Source: Sandaracinus sp. (GTDB taxonomy: Bacteria; Myxococcota_A; Polyangia; Polyangiales; Houyiibacteriaceae). From it: a DNA stretch of 64,000 nucleotides. A program made the position numbers and the translations under genes. Positions 25,626 through 35,533 of the stretch are shown piece after piece (position 1 is the first letter of the stretch; every line of letters starts with the position of its first letter). Where the stretch lies: positions 1 through 64,000 of the forward strand of contig JACKEH010000013.1 in assembly GCA_020633125.1 (NCBI GenBank), read 5' to 3'. The notes below the pieces were generated by a model. The model was not told the origin of the DNA. It made no database searches and worked only from the letters and a program-made list of their open reading frames with translations.

Positions 25626-28394
25626 TCAGAGGCCCGCGAGCTTCAAGCTCAACGCGCGGCGACGCGCTTCCGCGCCCGCGTCGTCGGTGTCGTGCCACTC
25701 GTCCGGCTCGATGGAGAAGATGGGCTGACCCTTCTTCACGATCTTGCCGTCCGAGTCCGCCATCAGGTTCTTGGTCACGGTGCCGGCGAAGGGCGCGAGC
25801 ACCTTGTTGAACATCTTCATGACCTCGATGACGAAGAGGGGCTGACCCACCTCGAAGTGGTCGCCCTCGTCGACGAGCGGCGGAAGATGCGGCGCTTCAC
25901 GCGACCAGAAGTGACCACCCATCGGCGTGAGGATCTCGTTGCTGCTCGCCTTCGGCGGCGGCGCGAGCGCCTTCACGAGCTCGGCGTTGGTCTTGGCGTC
26001 GCGGAAACGCTCCGGCACCTCGACGTCGAGCGTGTCCGTCGCGCGAAGCTCGAAGAAGCCCGCCTCCACGCCGATGCGTGGGAGCACGAGCAGGAGCTCG
26101 TCGCCCAGGCCGAAGCCGCGATGCGCGGCCTGACACGCGGCCCAGAGCGCGGCGTCGAAGCCGGGCGCCGCGTCCTTCTCGAGCGCCGCGCAGAGCGACG
26201 CCCAATCCTTCGTGCCGAGGCGCTCGGCCGCTGTCGCGTAGAACGCGAGCGCGTCGGAGAGCACCACCTGGTCGTGATCCCAGATCTTCTCGGAAGGCGG
26301 CTTCTCGGCGCCGTCCTCGAGGTTCAGGTAGCGGTAGAGCGCGTCGAGGACGACCATCGGGTTCTCGGCGAACTGGACCGTGTCCCCCGAGCGCTTCCAG
26401 AAGGTGCCGTCGTAGCGACCCAAGAAGCCCGCGAGCAGGTGCGGGCTGCCGAGCAGCTTCTGCAGCGGGCGCACGAGCAAGGTGCTCTTCTTCTTGAGCA
26501 CGCCCTGCCCTTCGCGGTCGAGCTTGCCCAACATCGCGTTGAAAGCGAGCTGCACGTCGACGTCGGCCACGACCTTCGCGAGCGAACCGACCGCCGCGAG
26601 GTACGACGCCATGAAACGCGTCGAAGGCTTGAGCATCGCGTCTTGCCCGAGGATCCACTGCAGCAGGCCGTAGTGGACGGGCATGTTCGTCTGAAGGTCG
26701 TCGCCACGAAGCTCCGTGCGACGAAGGATCTCCGCGAGGCGCTCGAGGTTGTCGCGACGCGACGTGCCGTGCGTGACGACGAGCGCGATGTTCGAGTCGT
26801 AGGCGCCGGCGAGGTTGTAGAAGACGAACGCACCGGTGTCGGGGTTGCGAACGCCGATGCCCTGATCGTCGCGAATCTCGCCCTCGAGCGGCGAGGACCA
26901 CGAACGAATCATGCCGCCGGCGTGCGGCTGGAGCGCGGCGTTGGTGGCGTTGATGCGCACCTCGCCGCCCGCGACGTTGCGAAGCTCACGCGTCGGCTTC
27001 GGAACGCGGGGCCCGTGCTCGGCGAGCAGCAGCATGGCCTCGATGAGGCTCTCCACGTAGAAGACGTCGCTCGGATCGTTCGGGTTCGCGAAGCAGAGCC
27101 GGTAGGCGAGCTCGGTCACGCGGTGCTCCACCTGGATCCGCGTGTTCATCTCCATGAAGAAGTGCTTCTCGCCTTCGACGATGGCCTCCCAGGTCGAGAC
27201 GCTGTTCAGCTTCACGGCCTGACCGAAGGCGGCCGACTCGGCCTCCATGCGGGCGAGCGTGCGGCGGTCGGCTTCGAGCACCGCGCGCTTCTTGGCGTCC
27301 TTCGTCGCTTCGATCTCCACCGCGAGCAGCTCGTCCGTGAGCGAGAGCTCGAGCAGCTTCTGCTCGTGCATCTGCACCGAGCAGTCGCGGCCACCGAGCG
27401 AGACGCACCACTCGCCGTTGCCGATGAGCTGAATCTCGTTGTGGCGCGTGGTCTCGATGTTGAGCTCGATGAGGAAGTTCCGGTTGCTACCCGGCGCCAC
27501 GACCTTGGACTCCGCGAGGATGTCCATGACCGCCGCCGCGACCTCGCTCTCGCCCGAGACGACACGCTGGCCCTTGCCGCCGCCGCCGCCGATGTACTTG
27601 AAGCGAATGCGGCTGCCCGGATGCTCCTTCCAGATCGACTCGGCCTGCGCGCGCGCGGTGGCCTGGAGCTCTTCGATCGTCACGAGCTCGAGCGCGCGCT
27701 CGTAGCCGAGCTGGAGCAGCGCTTCGGCGTTCTCGTCGAGGGGCAACGCGTCGTCGTAGGTGAAGTCGAGCGGCTTCTTACCCGAGTCGGCGGGGTCAGC
27801 CGCCGACATCTCCTTCGCGAGCTTCTCGAGGCCGCCGCGATCCTTCACGCGCGAGAGCAACGCGAGGGCCGAGGGGTTGTCCACGCCGGGCGTGACGGAG
27901 TTGCCGAGGTGACGCGCGAGCTTCTTCGCTTCGTCCTTCGCGCCGGCGCCGCGCGCGACGTACGACGAGGGACCGGCGAAGGTCAGCCCGGCTTCTTCGA
28001 TGGCCTCGATGAACTCCGCGTCCTCGGCCATGAAGCCGTAGCCCGCGAAGACGTGCGTGTAGCCGTGGTCCTTCGCGATGGCGACGATCTCACGGATGCG
28101 CTGGACCTTCTCTTCCTGGCCGGCGCCCATGTAGTCGGGCACGCGGTGAATGTTCTCCGGGAAGCGGAAGCCGCGAAGCTCGGGGGCGAGGCAGCGCGGG
28201 TAGACGATGGAGTCCTTCTCGGAGAGCAAGATGCCGTATTCGGCGATGCCCACCTCGTCGAAGACGTCGATCGCCTCTTTGCGCACCGGGCCGCGGCAGA
28301 CGATCAGGCATTTGATCGACGCGAGCGAGAAGCTGCGAGCCCACTCGGAGGTCGCGTCGGCGAAGCGCATGCGAGCACGTTCCCGATCCAACAT
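25626..28394 (-). CDS. Acyl-CoA carboxylase, biotin carboxylase/biotin carrier subunit
   Basis: 922 residues. The N-terminal half is an ATP-grasp biotin carboxylase, with IGGGGGKGQRVV as the glycine loop, then VEGEKHFFMEMNTRIQVEHR with ATP-Mg and Arg residues. The very C-terminus is a biotin carrier domain with the acceptor Lys in FVIEVMKMFN. About 330 residues of helical sequence lie between them, longer than in ordinary AccA3/PccA subunits. The N-terminus (VCRGPVRKEAIDVFDEVGIA) is also divergent. It carboxylates biotin for the partner carboxyltransferase encoded just upstream, whose TGA overlaps this ATG (TGATG). The acyl-CoA substrate (acetyl, propionyl or other) cannot be decided from the sequence. 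Confidence 0.9.
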   Translation of the reverse strand: MLDRERARMRFADATSEWARSFSLASIKCLIVCRGPVRKEAIDVFDEVGIAEYGILLSEKDSIVYPRCLAPELRGFRFPENIHRVPDYMGAGQEEKVQRIREIVAIAKDHGYTHVFAGYGFMAEDAEFIEAIEEAGLTFAGPSSYVARGAGAKDEAKKLARHLGNSVTPGVDNPSALALLSRVKDRGGLEKLAKEMSAADPADSGKKPLDFTYDDALPLDENAEALLQLGYERALELVTIEELQATARAQAESIWKEHPGSRIRFKYIGGGGGKGQRVVSGESEVAAAVMDILAESKVVAPGSNRNFLIELNIETTRHNEIQLIGNGEWCVSLGGRDCSVQMHEQKLLELSLTDELLAVEIEATKDAKKRAVLEADRRTLARMEAESAAFGQAVKLNSVSTWEAIVEGEKHFFMEMNTRIQVEHRVTELAYRLCFANPNDPSDVFYVESLIEAMLLLAEHGPRVPKPTRELRNVAGGEVRINATNAALQPHAGGMIRSWSSPLEGEIRDDQGIGVRNPDTGAFVFYNLAGAYDSNIALVVTHGTSRRDNLERLAEILRRTELRGDDLQTNMPVHYGLLQWILGQDAMLKPSTRFMASYLAAVGSLAKVVADVDVQLAFNAMLGKLDREGQGVLKKKSTLLVRPLQKLLGSPHLLAGFLGRYDGTFWKRSGDTVQFAENPMVVLDALYRYLNLEDGAEKPPSEKIWDHDQVVLSDALAFYATAAERLGTKDWASLCAALEKDAAPGFDAALWAACQAAHRGFGLGDELLLVLPRIGVEAGFFELRATDTLDVEVPERFRDAKTNAELVKALAPPPKASSNEILTPMGGHFWSREAPHLPPLVDEGDHFEVGQPLFVIEVMKMFNKVLAPFAGTVTKNLMADSDGKIVKKGQPIFSIEPDEWHDTDDAGAEARRRALSLKLAGL

Positions 28395-30034
28395 CACTCG
28401 AACTCCCTCTGCGGGCCGCCCATCGGGCTCGGCTTGTACTTGCGGACCAAGAAATCGAGGTTGCGCGCCAGCTCGCGGCGCGTGGTGCCGGGCATGACGA
28501 CGCCGGACACCGAGCCGAGCGCGAGCGCTTCCTTCGGGTTGAGCAGCTCGTCCTCGTAGCGCTTGGAGAGCGCGGCGAGCGCGGCGTCACGCTCGGCGGC
28601 GGCTTCGGCTTCGGCGCCCGCGGCGACACCCGCGCGGTACTTCTTGGTGATGGCCGCGATCTCGTCCTTGTAGACGAACTCGCGACCGGCCGGCCCCATG
28701 ACCGCGATGCGCGCGGTGGGCAGCGTGAGCACGACGCTCGCGCCGGTGAAGTACGAGTTGTAGCTCGCGTACGCGCCGCCGAAGGCGTTGCGGATGATCA
28801 GCGTGATGCGCGGCGTGCGCAGGTCGATGATCGAGTCGAGCAGGCGGCGTCCCTCGAGGACGATGCCGCCCATCTCTTGATCGCGGCCCGGGAGGAAACC
28901 GGTGGTGTCCTCCAGGAAGATCATCGGGATGTTGTAGAGGTTGCAGAAGCGCACGAAGCGCGTGCCCTTGCGGGCCGCGGCGATGTCGATCTGCCCCGAC
29001 GAGACCGCCGAGTTGTTCGCGACGAAGCCGACGACGTGGCCGCCGATGCGCGCGAAGGCGGTGACGAGGTTGCGCGCGCGCTGCGGCTGCAGCTCGAAGA
29101 ACTCGCCGTGGTCGCAGATCTGCTGGAGGTAGAGCGTGACGTCGAAGGGCGAGTTCATGCCCGTCGGCGAGTTGAACGTGCGCCGGAAGAGGATGTCCTC
29201 GTCGACGGTGAAGCGGTCGATCGAGTCGGAGGTCGGCGCGAAGGGCGGGCTGACCGCGTTGTTGTCCGGCAGGTAGCTGAGCAGACGAAGCGCGGTGCGA
29301 AGCGAGCCGAGCTCGTCGTTCGTGACGAGGTCCGCGACGCCGCTCTGACCGTGCACGCCAGGACCACCGAGCTCGTCGGCGGTGACGTCCTCGCCGAGGA
29401 CCGACTTCACGACGCCGGGGCCGGTGAGGCCGAAGAAGGTGTTCTCGGCCTGAATGAGGAACGAGCCCTGGCGCGGGAGGTACGCGCCGCCGCCCGCGTT
29501 GAAGCCGAACATGCACATGATGCTCGGGACCACGCCGCTGATCTTGCGCAGCGCGCAGAAGGCTTCGCTGTAGCCGTCGAGGCCACCGACGCCCGCGGGC
29601 ACGAAGGCGCCGGCGGAGTCGTTCATGCCGATGAGCGGGATGCCCTGCTCGGCCGCCATCAGGATGAGGCGGGCGAGCTTCGCGCCGTTGGTGGCGTCCA
29701 TCGAACCGGCGCGAAGCGTGAAGTCGTGGCCGTACACGGCGACGTCGCGACCCTTCACGTTCAGGATGCCGGTGACGATCGACGCGCCGTCCAGACCGGG
29801 ACCCCAGTTCTGGTAGAGGATGTTCGGCTCGGCGTCGGTGAGGACCTTGATGCGCTCCCACACCGTCATGCGCGACTTCACGTGCTGGACGAGCACGCGG
29901 TCGGGGCCACCGCCCTGCAGGGGACGCGCTTGAAGGTCGCGTCCGAGGGTCAGGGCTTGGTCGTAGGGACCTTGGCCTTCGGGGGCCGGCGCGGCGCCGG
30001 GAGCGAGCGGGTTCGACAGCGAGTAGGTGCTCAT
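28394..30034 (-). CDS. Acyl-CoA carboxylase carboxyltransferase subunit
   Basis: 546 residues, the length of PccB/AccD5-type subunits. Both crotonase-like halves are present: [52 protein letters not shown] (first oxyanion region), [20 protein letters not shown], and [20 protein letters not shown] (second). It transfers CO2 from carboxybiotin to an acyl-CoA in the cytoplasm. First gene of the carboxylase pair. GGAGTCTC precedes the ATG. A TTGACG/AATTGT promoter lies 50-80 nt upstream. Confidence 0.93.
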   Translation of the reverse strand: MSTYSLSNPLAPGAAPAPEGQGPYDQALTLGRDLQARPLQGGGPDRVLVQHVKSRMTVWERIKVLTDAEPNILYQNWGPGLDGASIVTGILNVKGRDVAVYGHDFTLRAGSMDATNGAKLARLILMAAEQGIPLIGMNDSAGAFVPAGVGGLDGYSEAFCALRKISGVVPSIMCMFGFNAGGGAYLPRQGSFLIQAENTFFGLTGPGVVKSVLGEDVTADELGGPGVHGQSGVADLVTNDELGSLRTALRLLSYLPDNNAVSPPFAPTSDSIDRFTVDEDILFRRTFNSPTGMNSPFDVTLYLQQICDHGEFFELQPQRARNLVTAFARIGGHVVGFVANNSAVSSGQIDIAAARKGTRFVRFCNLYNIPMIFLEDTTGFLPGRDQEMGGIVLEGRRLLDSIIDLRTPRITLIIRNAFGGAYASYNSYFTGASVVLTLPTARIAVMGPAGREFVYKDEIAAITKKYRAGVAAGAEAEAAAERDAALAALSKRYEDELLNPKEALALGSVSGVVMPGTTRRELARNLDFLVRKYKPSPMGGPQREFE

Positions 30035-30086
30035 GAGACTCCGTCGGTCGGGGACCGCACGGTCCTACGCGGAATCGAGCCGCTGG

Positions 30087-30115
30087 ACAATTCGACGCGC
30101 TGCGTCGTGCGTCAA
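30087..30115 (-). promoter_or_regulatory. Promoter of the carboxylase operon
   Basis: Read on the minus strand: -35 TTGACG (30110-30115), 17-nt spacer, -10 AATTGT (30087-30092). The start codon is 52 nt further on, with a normal Shine-Dalgarno, so this is a standard leadered transcript, unlike the TAnnnT starts elsewhere. Confidence 0.55.
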
Positions 30116-30312
30116 AGTGTTGTTACGGGTTGGATAAGCTCCCGAAACTCATCGCATTTCGGACGGACACGGCGAGTCCTTTTTCTGCGCATGGGGCGCG
30201 CCCGCGCGCGGGTGACGGTGGTTTTCCGTCTCGGGTGGACGGTGAAGCGGCACATGCGTTGGCGTATTCGGAGGACGCCGACCGCGCGAGGGCACAGGCG
30301 GGCACGAGAACG

Positions 30313-30362
30313 AGCACGCGCGGGCACGGGCACGGGCATGGGCACGGGCATGGGCACGGGCA
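30313..30362. repeat. GGGCAC/GGGCAT hexamer array
   Basis: About eight units of GGGCAC or GGGCAT in a row, 22 bp past the stop codon of the CobW-type gene. The same hexamer encodes the Gly-His run inside that gene, but in the opposite orientation. The rest of the 349-bp gap between the carboxylase and CobW genes holds only the carboxylase promoter. Confidence 0.75.
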
Positions 30363-30383
30363 CGGAGAGGTTCCGCGCGTGGC

Positions 30384-31517
30384 TCAGCGCTCGGCGTCTC
30401 GGAGGGCGCGCTCGACCTCGTCCCACGGGTGCGGCTCGTCGTCGCGGGCGATGAGCTCGATGCGGCTCTCGCCCCGGTAGGCCACGGGTCGCACGTGAAG
30501 CCCTTCGCGGCTTCGGTTGAACGCGAGGTAAGGCACGTCGCCGGAGGCCGGCCCGCTCGCGACGCGCAGCACGCCCTTCACGCGCGACGGCAACCCTGCG
30601 CGGCGAAAGAGCGCGACGAGCTTCTCTTCGTCGAACGCGACGTCGCGATGAAAGAGGAAGCCGCACGTGACGTGGCCGAGGCCAGACGAGACGAAACGCA
30701 GCGGCGCGTCACGCGTGGGCTCGGGCAACGCCTCGGGCACCTCGCCTTCGTGCGATCCGTGCCCGTGCCCGTGCCCGTGCCCGTGCCCGTGCCCGTGATC
30801 GCTGTCGTGGTCGCTGTCGTGATCGTGCCCGACCTCGTGATCGTGCCCGTCCTCGCGATCGTGATCGTGCCGATGCGCCTCCGGGTGCTTCGCCACCCGC
30901 GCAGCCCGCGGCGCGTCGAGCCACGCCGGATCGAGCGCCCCCTCCGCCACGTGAAGCACGCCGCTCTTCGCCGGAAAGAACCCCGAAGCCCACGCGTCGA
31001 AACGCGCCCGCGTCGCGTCGTCGTTCACGTCGTCGTGCGTCGCCACGAGCACGTCGGCGAGCTGCGCTTGGTCTTCGAAAGTCTCGTGGGCGAGGAATCG
31101 TTCGTCGGACAAGTTGCGCGGGTCGACCAAGGTCACGGTCGCGCGCAGCTCCACCGTGTCGCCGAGCGCACGAATCTGATCGAGGATCGCCGCCGGATGC
31201 CCGAGGCCCGTCGGCTCGACGAGCAACCGGTCCGGCTTCGCACGACGCAGCAGCTCCACGAGCGCGAGCTGCGAAGGCAACCCCGCGACGCAACACATGC
31301 AGCCGCCGGGCACCTCGCGAATCACCACGCCGTCCTTCATGCCCTCGCCCGCCGCGAGGCCTTCGAGCATCGCGCCGTCCACGCCGACCACCCCGGCCTC
31401 GTTGACGAGCACCGCCCATCGTTGGTCCGCCGGCTTGTGACGCAGCAGCGAGAGAATGGTGGTCGTCTTGCCCGCGCCGAGCGCGCCCGTGACGACGTTG
31501 ACCGGAGTCGGAGCCAT
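30384..31517 (-). CDS. CobW/COG0523 family metal-chaperone GTPase
   Basis: 377 residues. Residues 8-27 hold the P-loop GALGAGKTTT; GGCMCC (71-76) is the GCxCC metal site of COG0523; VEPTGLGHPAAILDQ and VTLVDPRN follow as switch and base motifs. A striking low-complexity stretch at about 216-262 alternates His with Asp or Gly (HDHDSDHDSDHGHGHGHG), a likely Zn/Ni/Co store. The C-terminal CobW_C domain (FVSSGLGHVTCGFLFHRDVA) is complete. By family it inserts or shuttles metal into target enzymes with GTP hydrolysis. No Zur box or metal enzyme is next to it, so the metal is unknown. Confidence 0.92.
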   Translation of the reverse strand: MAPTPVNVVTGALGAGKTTTILSLLRHKPADQRWAVLVNEAGVVGVDGAMLEGLAAGEGMKDGVVIREVPGGCMCCVAGLPSQLALVELLRRAKPDRLLVEPTGLGHPAAILDQIRALGDTVELRATVTLVDPRNLSDERFLAHETFEDQAQLADVLVATHDDVNDDATRARFDAWASGFFPAKSGVLHVAEGALDPAWLDAPRAARVAKHPEAHRHDHDREDGHDHEVGHDHDSDHDSDHGHGHGHGHGHGHGSHEGEVPEALPEPTRDAPLRFVSSGLGHVTCGFLFHRDVAFDEEKLVALFRRAGLPSRVKGVLRVASGPASGDVPYLAFNRSREGLHVRPVAYRGESRIELIARDDEPHPWDEVERALRDAER

Positions 31518-31570
31518 GCCTCTTCGTCGCGCGCCCAGGCCCCGTGATCAAGGCGTGGTCGCCGACGACG

Positions 31571-32953
31571 TCATTGCGGCTCGACCAGCACCGGCGTCGG
31601 AGGCTCGTCGTCCTGCAGCGCGAGCAACAAGCCCGCCGCGAGCAACGCACCGAGCACGAGGCCACCGAGCAAGAGCGCGATGCTCTTGCCGTCGACGCCG
31701 CTTCGCGCGGGAGGCGGGGGCGCGAGCGAGGACGGTGCCGAGGGCGTGACCCCGACGTGCGGCGCCTTGATCGCCACGCGCGTCTCCGGGACCGTCGGCG
31801 CCGCGGTGACCGAGTCGAAGCCGCCCCCTTCGGTCTGCCCCGCCACCATGTAGGGCGTGACACCGCTCTGCGAGAGCACCAAAGGCTGCTCGGTCACGAG
31901 CGTCTCGCCTTCGAGCGTGACCTGGTCCAGCGGTTGCGAGAGCTGCTCCAGCGCGCGCTCGGGAAGGATGATCGCCTCGCGGGTGTCGAGGCCGAGCCGG
32001 AGTGAGGGCAAGGCCGCGGCGCGCTCCGCGATCTCGTCGCCGAGCAACGCGAAGAGCAACGCCGAGACCTCCGTGCCTTCGACCCGCGCGGCTTCCGGCA
32101 ACGCTTCTTTGAGCTGCTCCCGCAGCGCGCGCCCGGTCGGCGGACGCTTCTCCGGGTCGCGTGAGAGCGCGCGCATCACGACGTTCTCGACCGCCATCGG
32201 CACGTCGACGTAGGCGCTCGGCGGCGGCAATCGTCCTTCGAGCACACGCTGGACGACCTGCGGATCGCTCATGCCTTGAAAGAGCCGCCGCATGGTCAGC
32301 ATCTCCCAGAGCACCACGCCGAGCGCGTACACGTCCGCGCGACGATCGAGAGGTCCACGTTGCAGCTGCTCGGGGGCCATGTAGCGCAGCTTGCCCTTGA
32401 GGCCGCTGCCCGCTTCGGTCGTGTGCAGGCGATCGCGCGCCTTCGCGATGCCGAAGTCGATGACCTTCACCTCGCCGCCGACGCCGACCAAGACGTTCTG
32501 CGGGCTGACGTCGCGGTGCACGACGTTGAGCAGCTTGCCGGAGTCGTCGCGGGTCTCGTGCGCGGCGTGAAGGCCTTCGGCCCCCGCCATCACGAGCGCG
32601 ACCGCCGCCGTCGGGTGCAGACGCCGCTGCAGCGACGAGAGCTTGGTCAGCAGCTCCGAGAGCGCCGCGCCGTGCACGTACTCCATCACGAGGAAGAAGC
32701 GGCCGTCCTCTTCGCCGAGCTCCTCGATGCGCACCACGTTCGGGTGGTCGATGCGCGAGGCGATGCGCGCCTCGTCGATGAACATCTTCACGAGCTCGCC
32801 TTGGGTGGCGAGGTGGTCCTTGAGGACCTTGATCGCGACGTGCCGCGAGAAGCCGGCGGGCCCCGAGCGTTTGCCGAGATAGAGCGTGGCCATCCCGCCG
32901 CTCTTGATCTCGGCCAGGATCTCGTAGCTTCCGAGACGGACGGGGACGCTCAC
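31571..32953 (-). CDS. Membrane-anchored Ser/Thr protein kinase
   Basis: 460 residues from a GTG. Residues 8-275 are a Hanks-type kinase: LGSYEILAEIKSGGMATLYL, Lys in HVAIKVLK, the myxobacterial form of the HRD loop (VVHRDVSPQNVLV), DFGIAKA and YMAPEQLQRG. Catalytic residues are intact, so it should be active. Next come a helical linker, a Pro/Ala stretch, and a single C-terminal membrane helix (SIALLLGGLVLGALLAAGLL) with a short acidic outer tail. The kinase is cytoplasmic with almost no sensor domain outside. A TAACGT box ends 9 nt before the GTG. It stands alone; substrates are unknown. Confidence 0.93.
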   Translation of the reverse strand: MSVPVRLGSYEILAEIKSGGMATLYLGKRSGPAGFSRHVAIKVLKDHLATQGELVKMFIDEARIASRIDHPNVVRIEELGEEDGRFFLVMEYVHGAALSELLTKLSSLQRRLHPTAAVALVMAGAEGLHAAHETRDDSGKLLNVVHRDVSPQNVLVGVGGEVKVIDFGIAKARDRLHTTEAGSGLKGKLRYMAPEQLQRGPLDRRADVYALGVVLWEMLTMRRLFQGMSDPQVVQRVLEGRLPPPSAYVDVPMAVENVVMRALSRDPEKRPPTGRALREQLKEALPEAARVEGTEVSALLFALLGDEIAERAAALPSLRLGLDTREAIILPERALEQLSQPLDQVTLEGETLVTEQPLVLSQSGVTPYMVAGQTEGGGFDSVTAAPTVPETRVAIKAPHVGVTPSAPSSLAPPPPARSGVDGKSIALLLGGLVLGALLAAGLLLALQDDEPPTPVLVEPQ

Positions 32954-32962
32954 GCGAGGGTC

Positions 32963-32968
32963 ACGTTA
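32963..32968 (-). promoter_or_regulatory. -10 box TAACGT
   Basis: Minus-strand TAACGT in the 10-mer GATAACGTGA, 9 nt before the kinase GTG. The identical 10-mer precedes the gene starting at 59745. Confidence 0.4.
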
Positions 32969-33128
32969 TCACGCGATGGCCTCCGCCGGAGAGATTCGAG
33001 CACGGGAGCCGGCCGAGCCCGCCTCGCCGCGCGTGACCTCGCAGGAGCGAAACGAAGAGCGAGGTTCGCAGTCCACCAAGCTCGAACATCCCGAACGATC
33101 TCGGCAGTTTCGCCACCTGCCCGAGGCT

Positions 33129-33913
33129 TCACCCCCCGAGCTGGGACGGCTCGAAGAGGTCGGCGACCACCGACGCGTCGCCGAAGCGGACCTCGCGTCG
33201 TTCGAGCACCGTCTCGGACTCGAGCGTCGTTCCTCGCACCGTTCGCGCCACGAGCCGGCGAGCGATCCACACCCCGTCGACCCGCACGAGCGCGTCCGAC
33301 TGCACGTACTTGGTCCGTCCGTCGAGCAGCTCCGCCTTGCTGCGGACCACGACGTGCGCGCGTTGCGAGACCCAGATCTCGGCGCTGCGGTAGCCGAGCT
33401 CGTCACGCACCGCCGCGTCGCGAGGCGTGAGGGCCAGACGCCAGGTGCGCTCGCCCTCGACGTCCTCCTCGCCGAGCAACCGCGCCTCGAAGTCGTCCGG
33501 GTGGCGCCGTGTCAGGTCGGCGAAGCTCAGGTCGCTGCCGAGGAACGAACGCGCGCGTCCGTTCGCGACGATGCGGCTGGTGCGACGAAAGGCCGGCAGG
33601 TGCAGCCACTGCTCGTCGGCGCGCGCGTCGTCGTGGTCGCGGGTCAGGAGCGTCGTGCCGGCGACGTCGCTCGGCGATTCGAAACGCACGAGCGTGAGCA
33701 GCGCGTCGTCCTCTCGCAGGGCGAGGATCGAGAGGTCGCGGGTGCGGGTCGCGCCGCGGCCATCGCGCAGGGTCATGCGGACACGGAGGCGGGCGTGATC
33801 GCCCTCGTCGCGCGCATGCACCGCTTCGAGGATCGCGCGGGCGTCCCGCGGACGTTGTGCACCGACCGAAGCCACGAGGAGGCAGACGAAACACGACGAG
33901 AGGAGCAGACGTT

Positions 33914-33917
<4 letters not shown>
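33129..33917 (-). CDS. LolA-like outer-membrane lipoprotein-sorting protein
   Basis: 262 residues from the ATG at 33917 (MKRLLLSSCFVCLLVASVGA, signal peptide). The rest fits the LolA-like beta-fold annotated as outer-membrane lipoprotein-sorting protein: ARILEAV-type helix, VRMTLRDGRGATRTRDLSIL, LLTLVRFESPSDVAGTTLLT, WLHLPAFRRTSRIVANGRAR, SFLGSDLSFADL, and AEIWVSQRAHVVVRSKAELL. Such proteins are commonly encoded with RND/MMPL exporters and carry hydrophobic cargo through the periplasm. Last gene of the 14-gene operon. Its ATG overlaps the barrel-protein stop by 4 nt. Confidence 0.87.
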
Positions 33918-35529
<1,612 letters not shown>

Positions 35530-35533
<4 letters not shown>

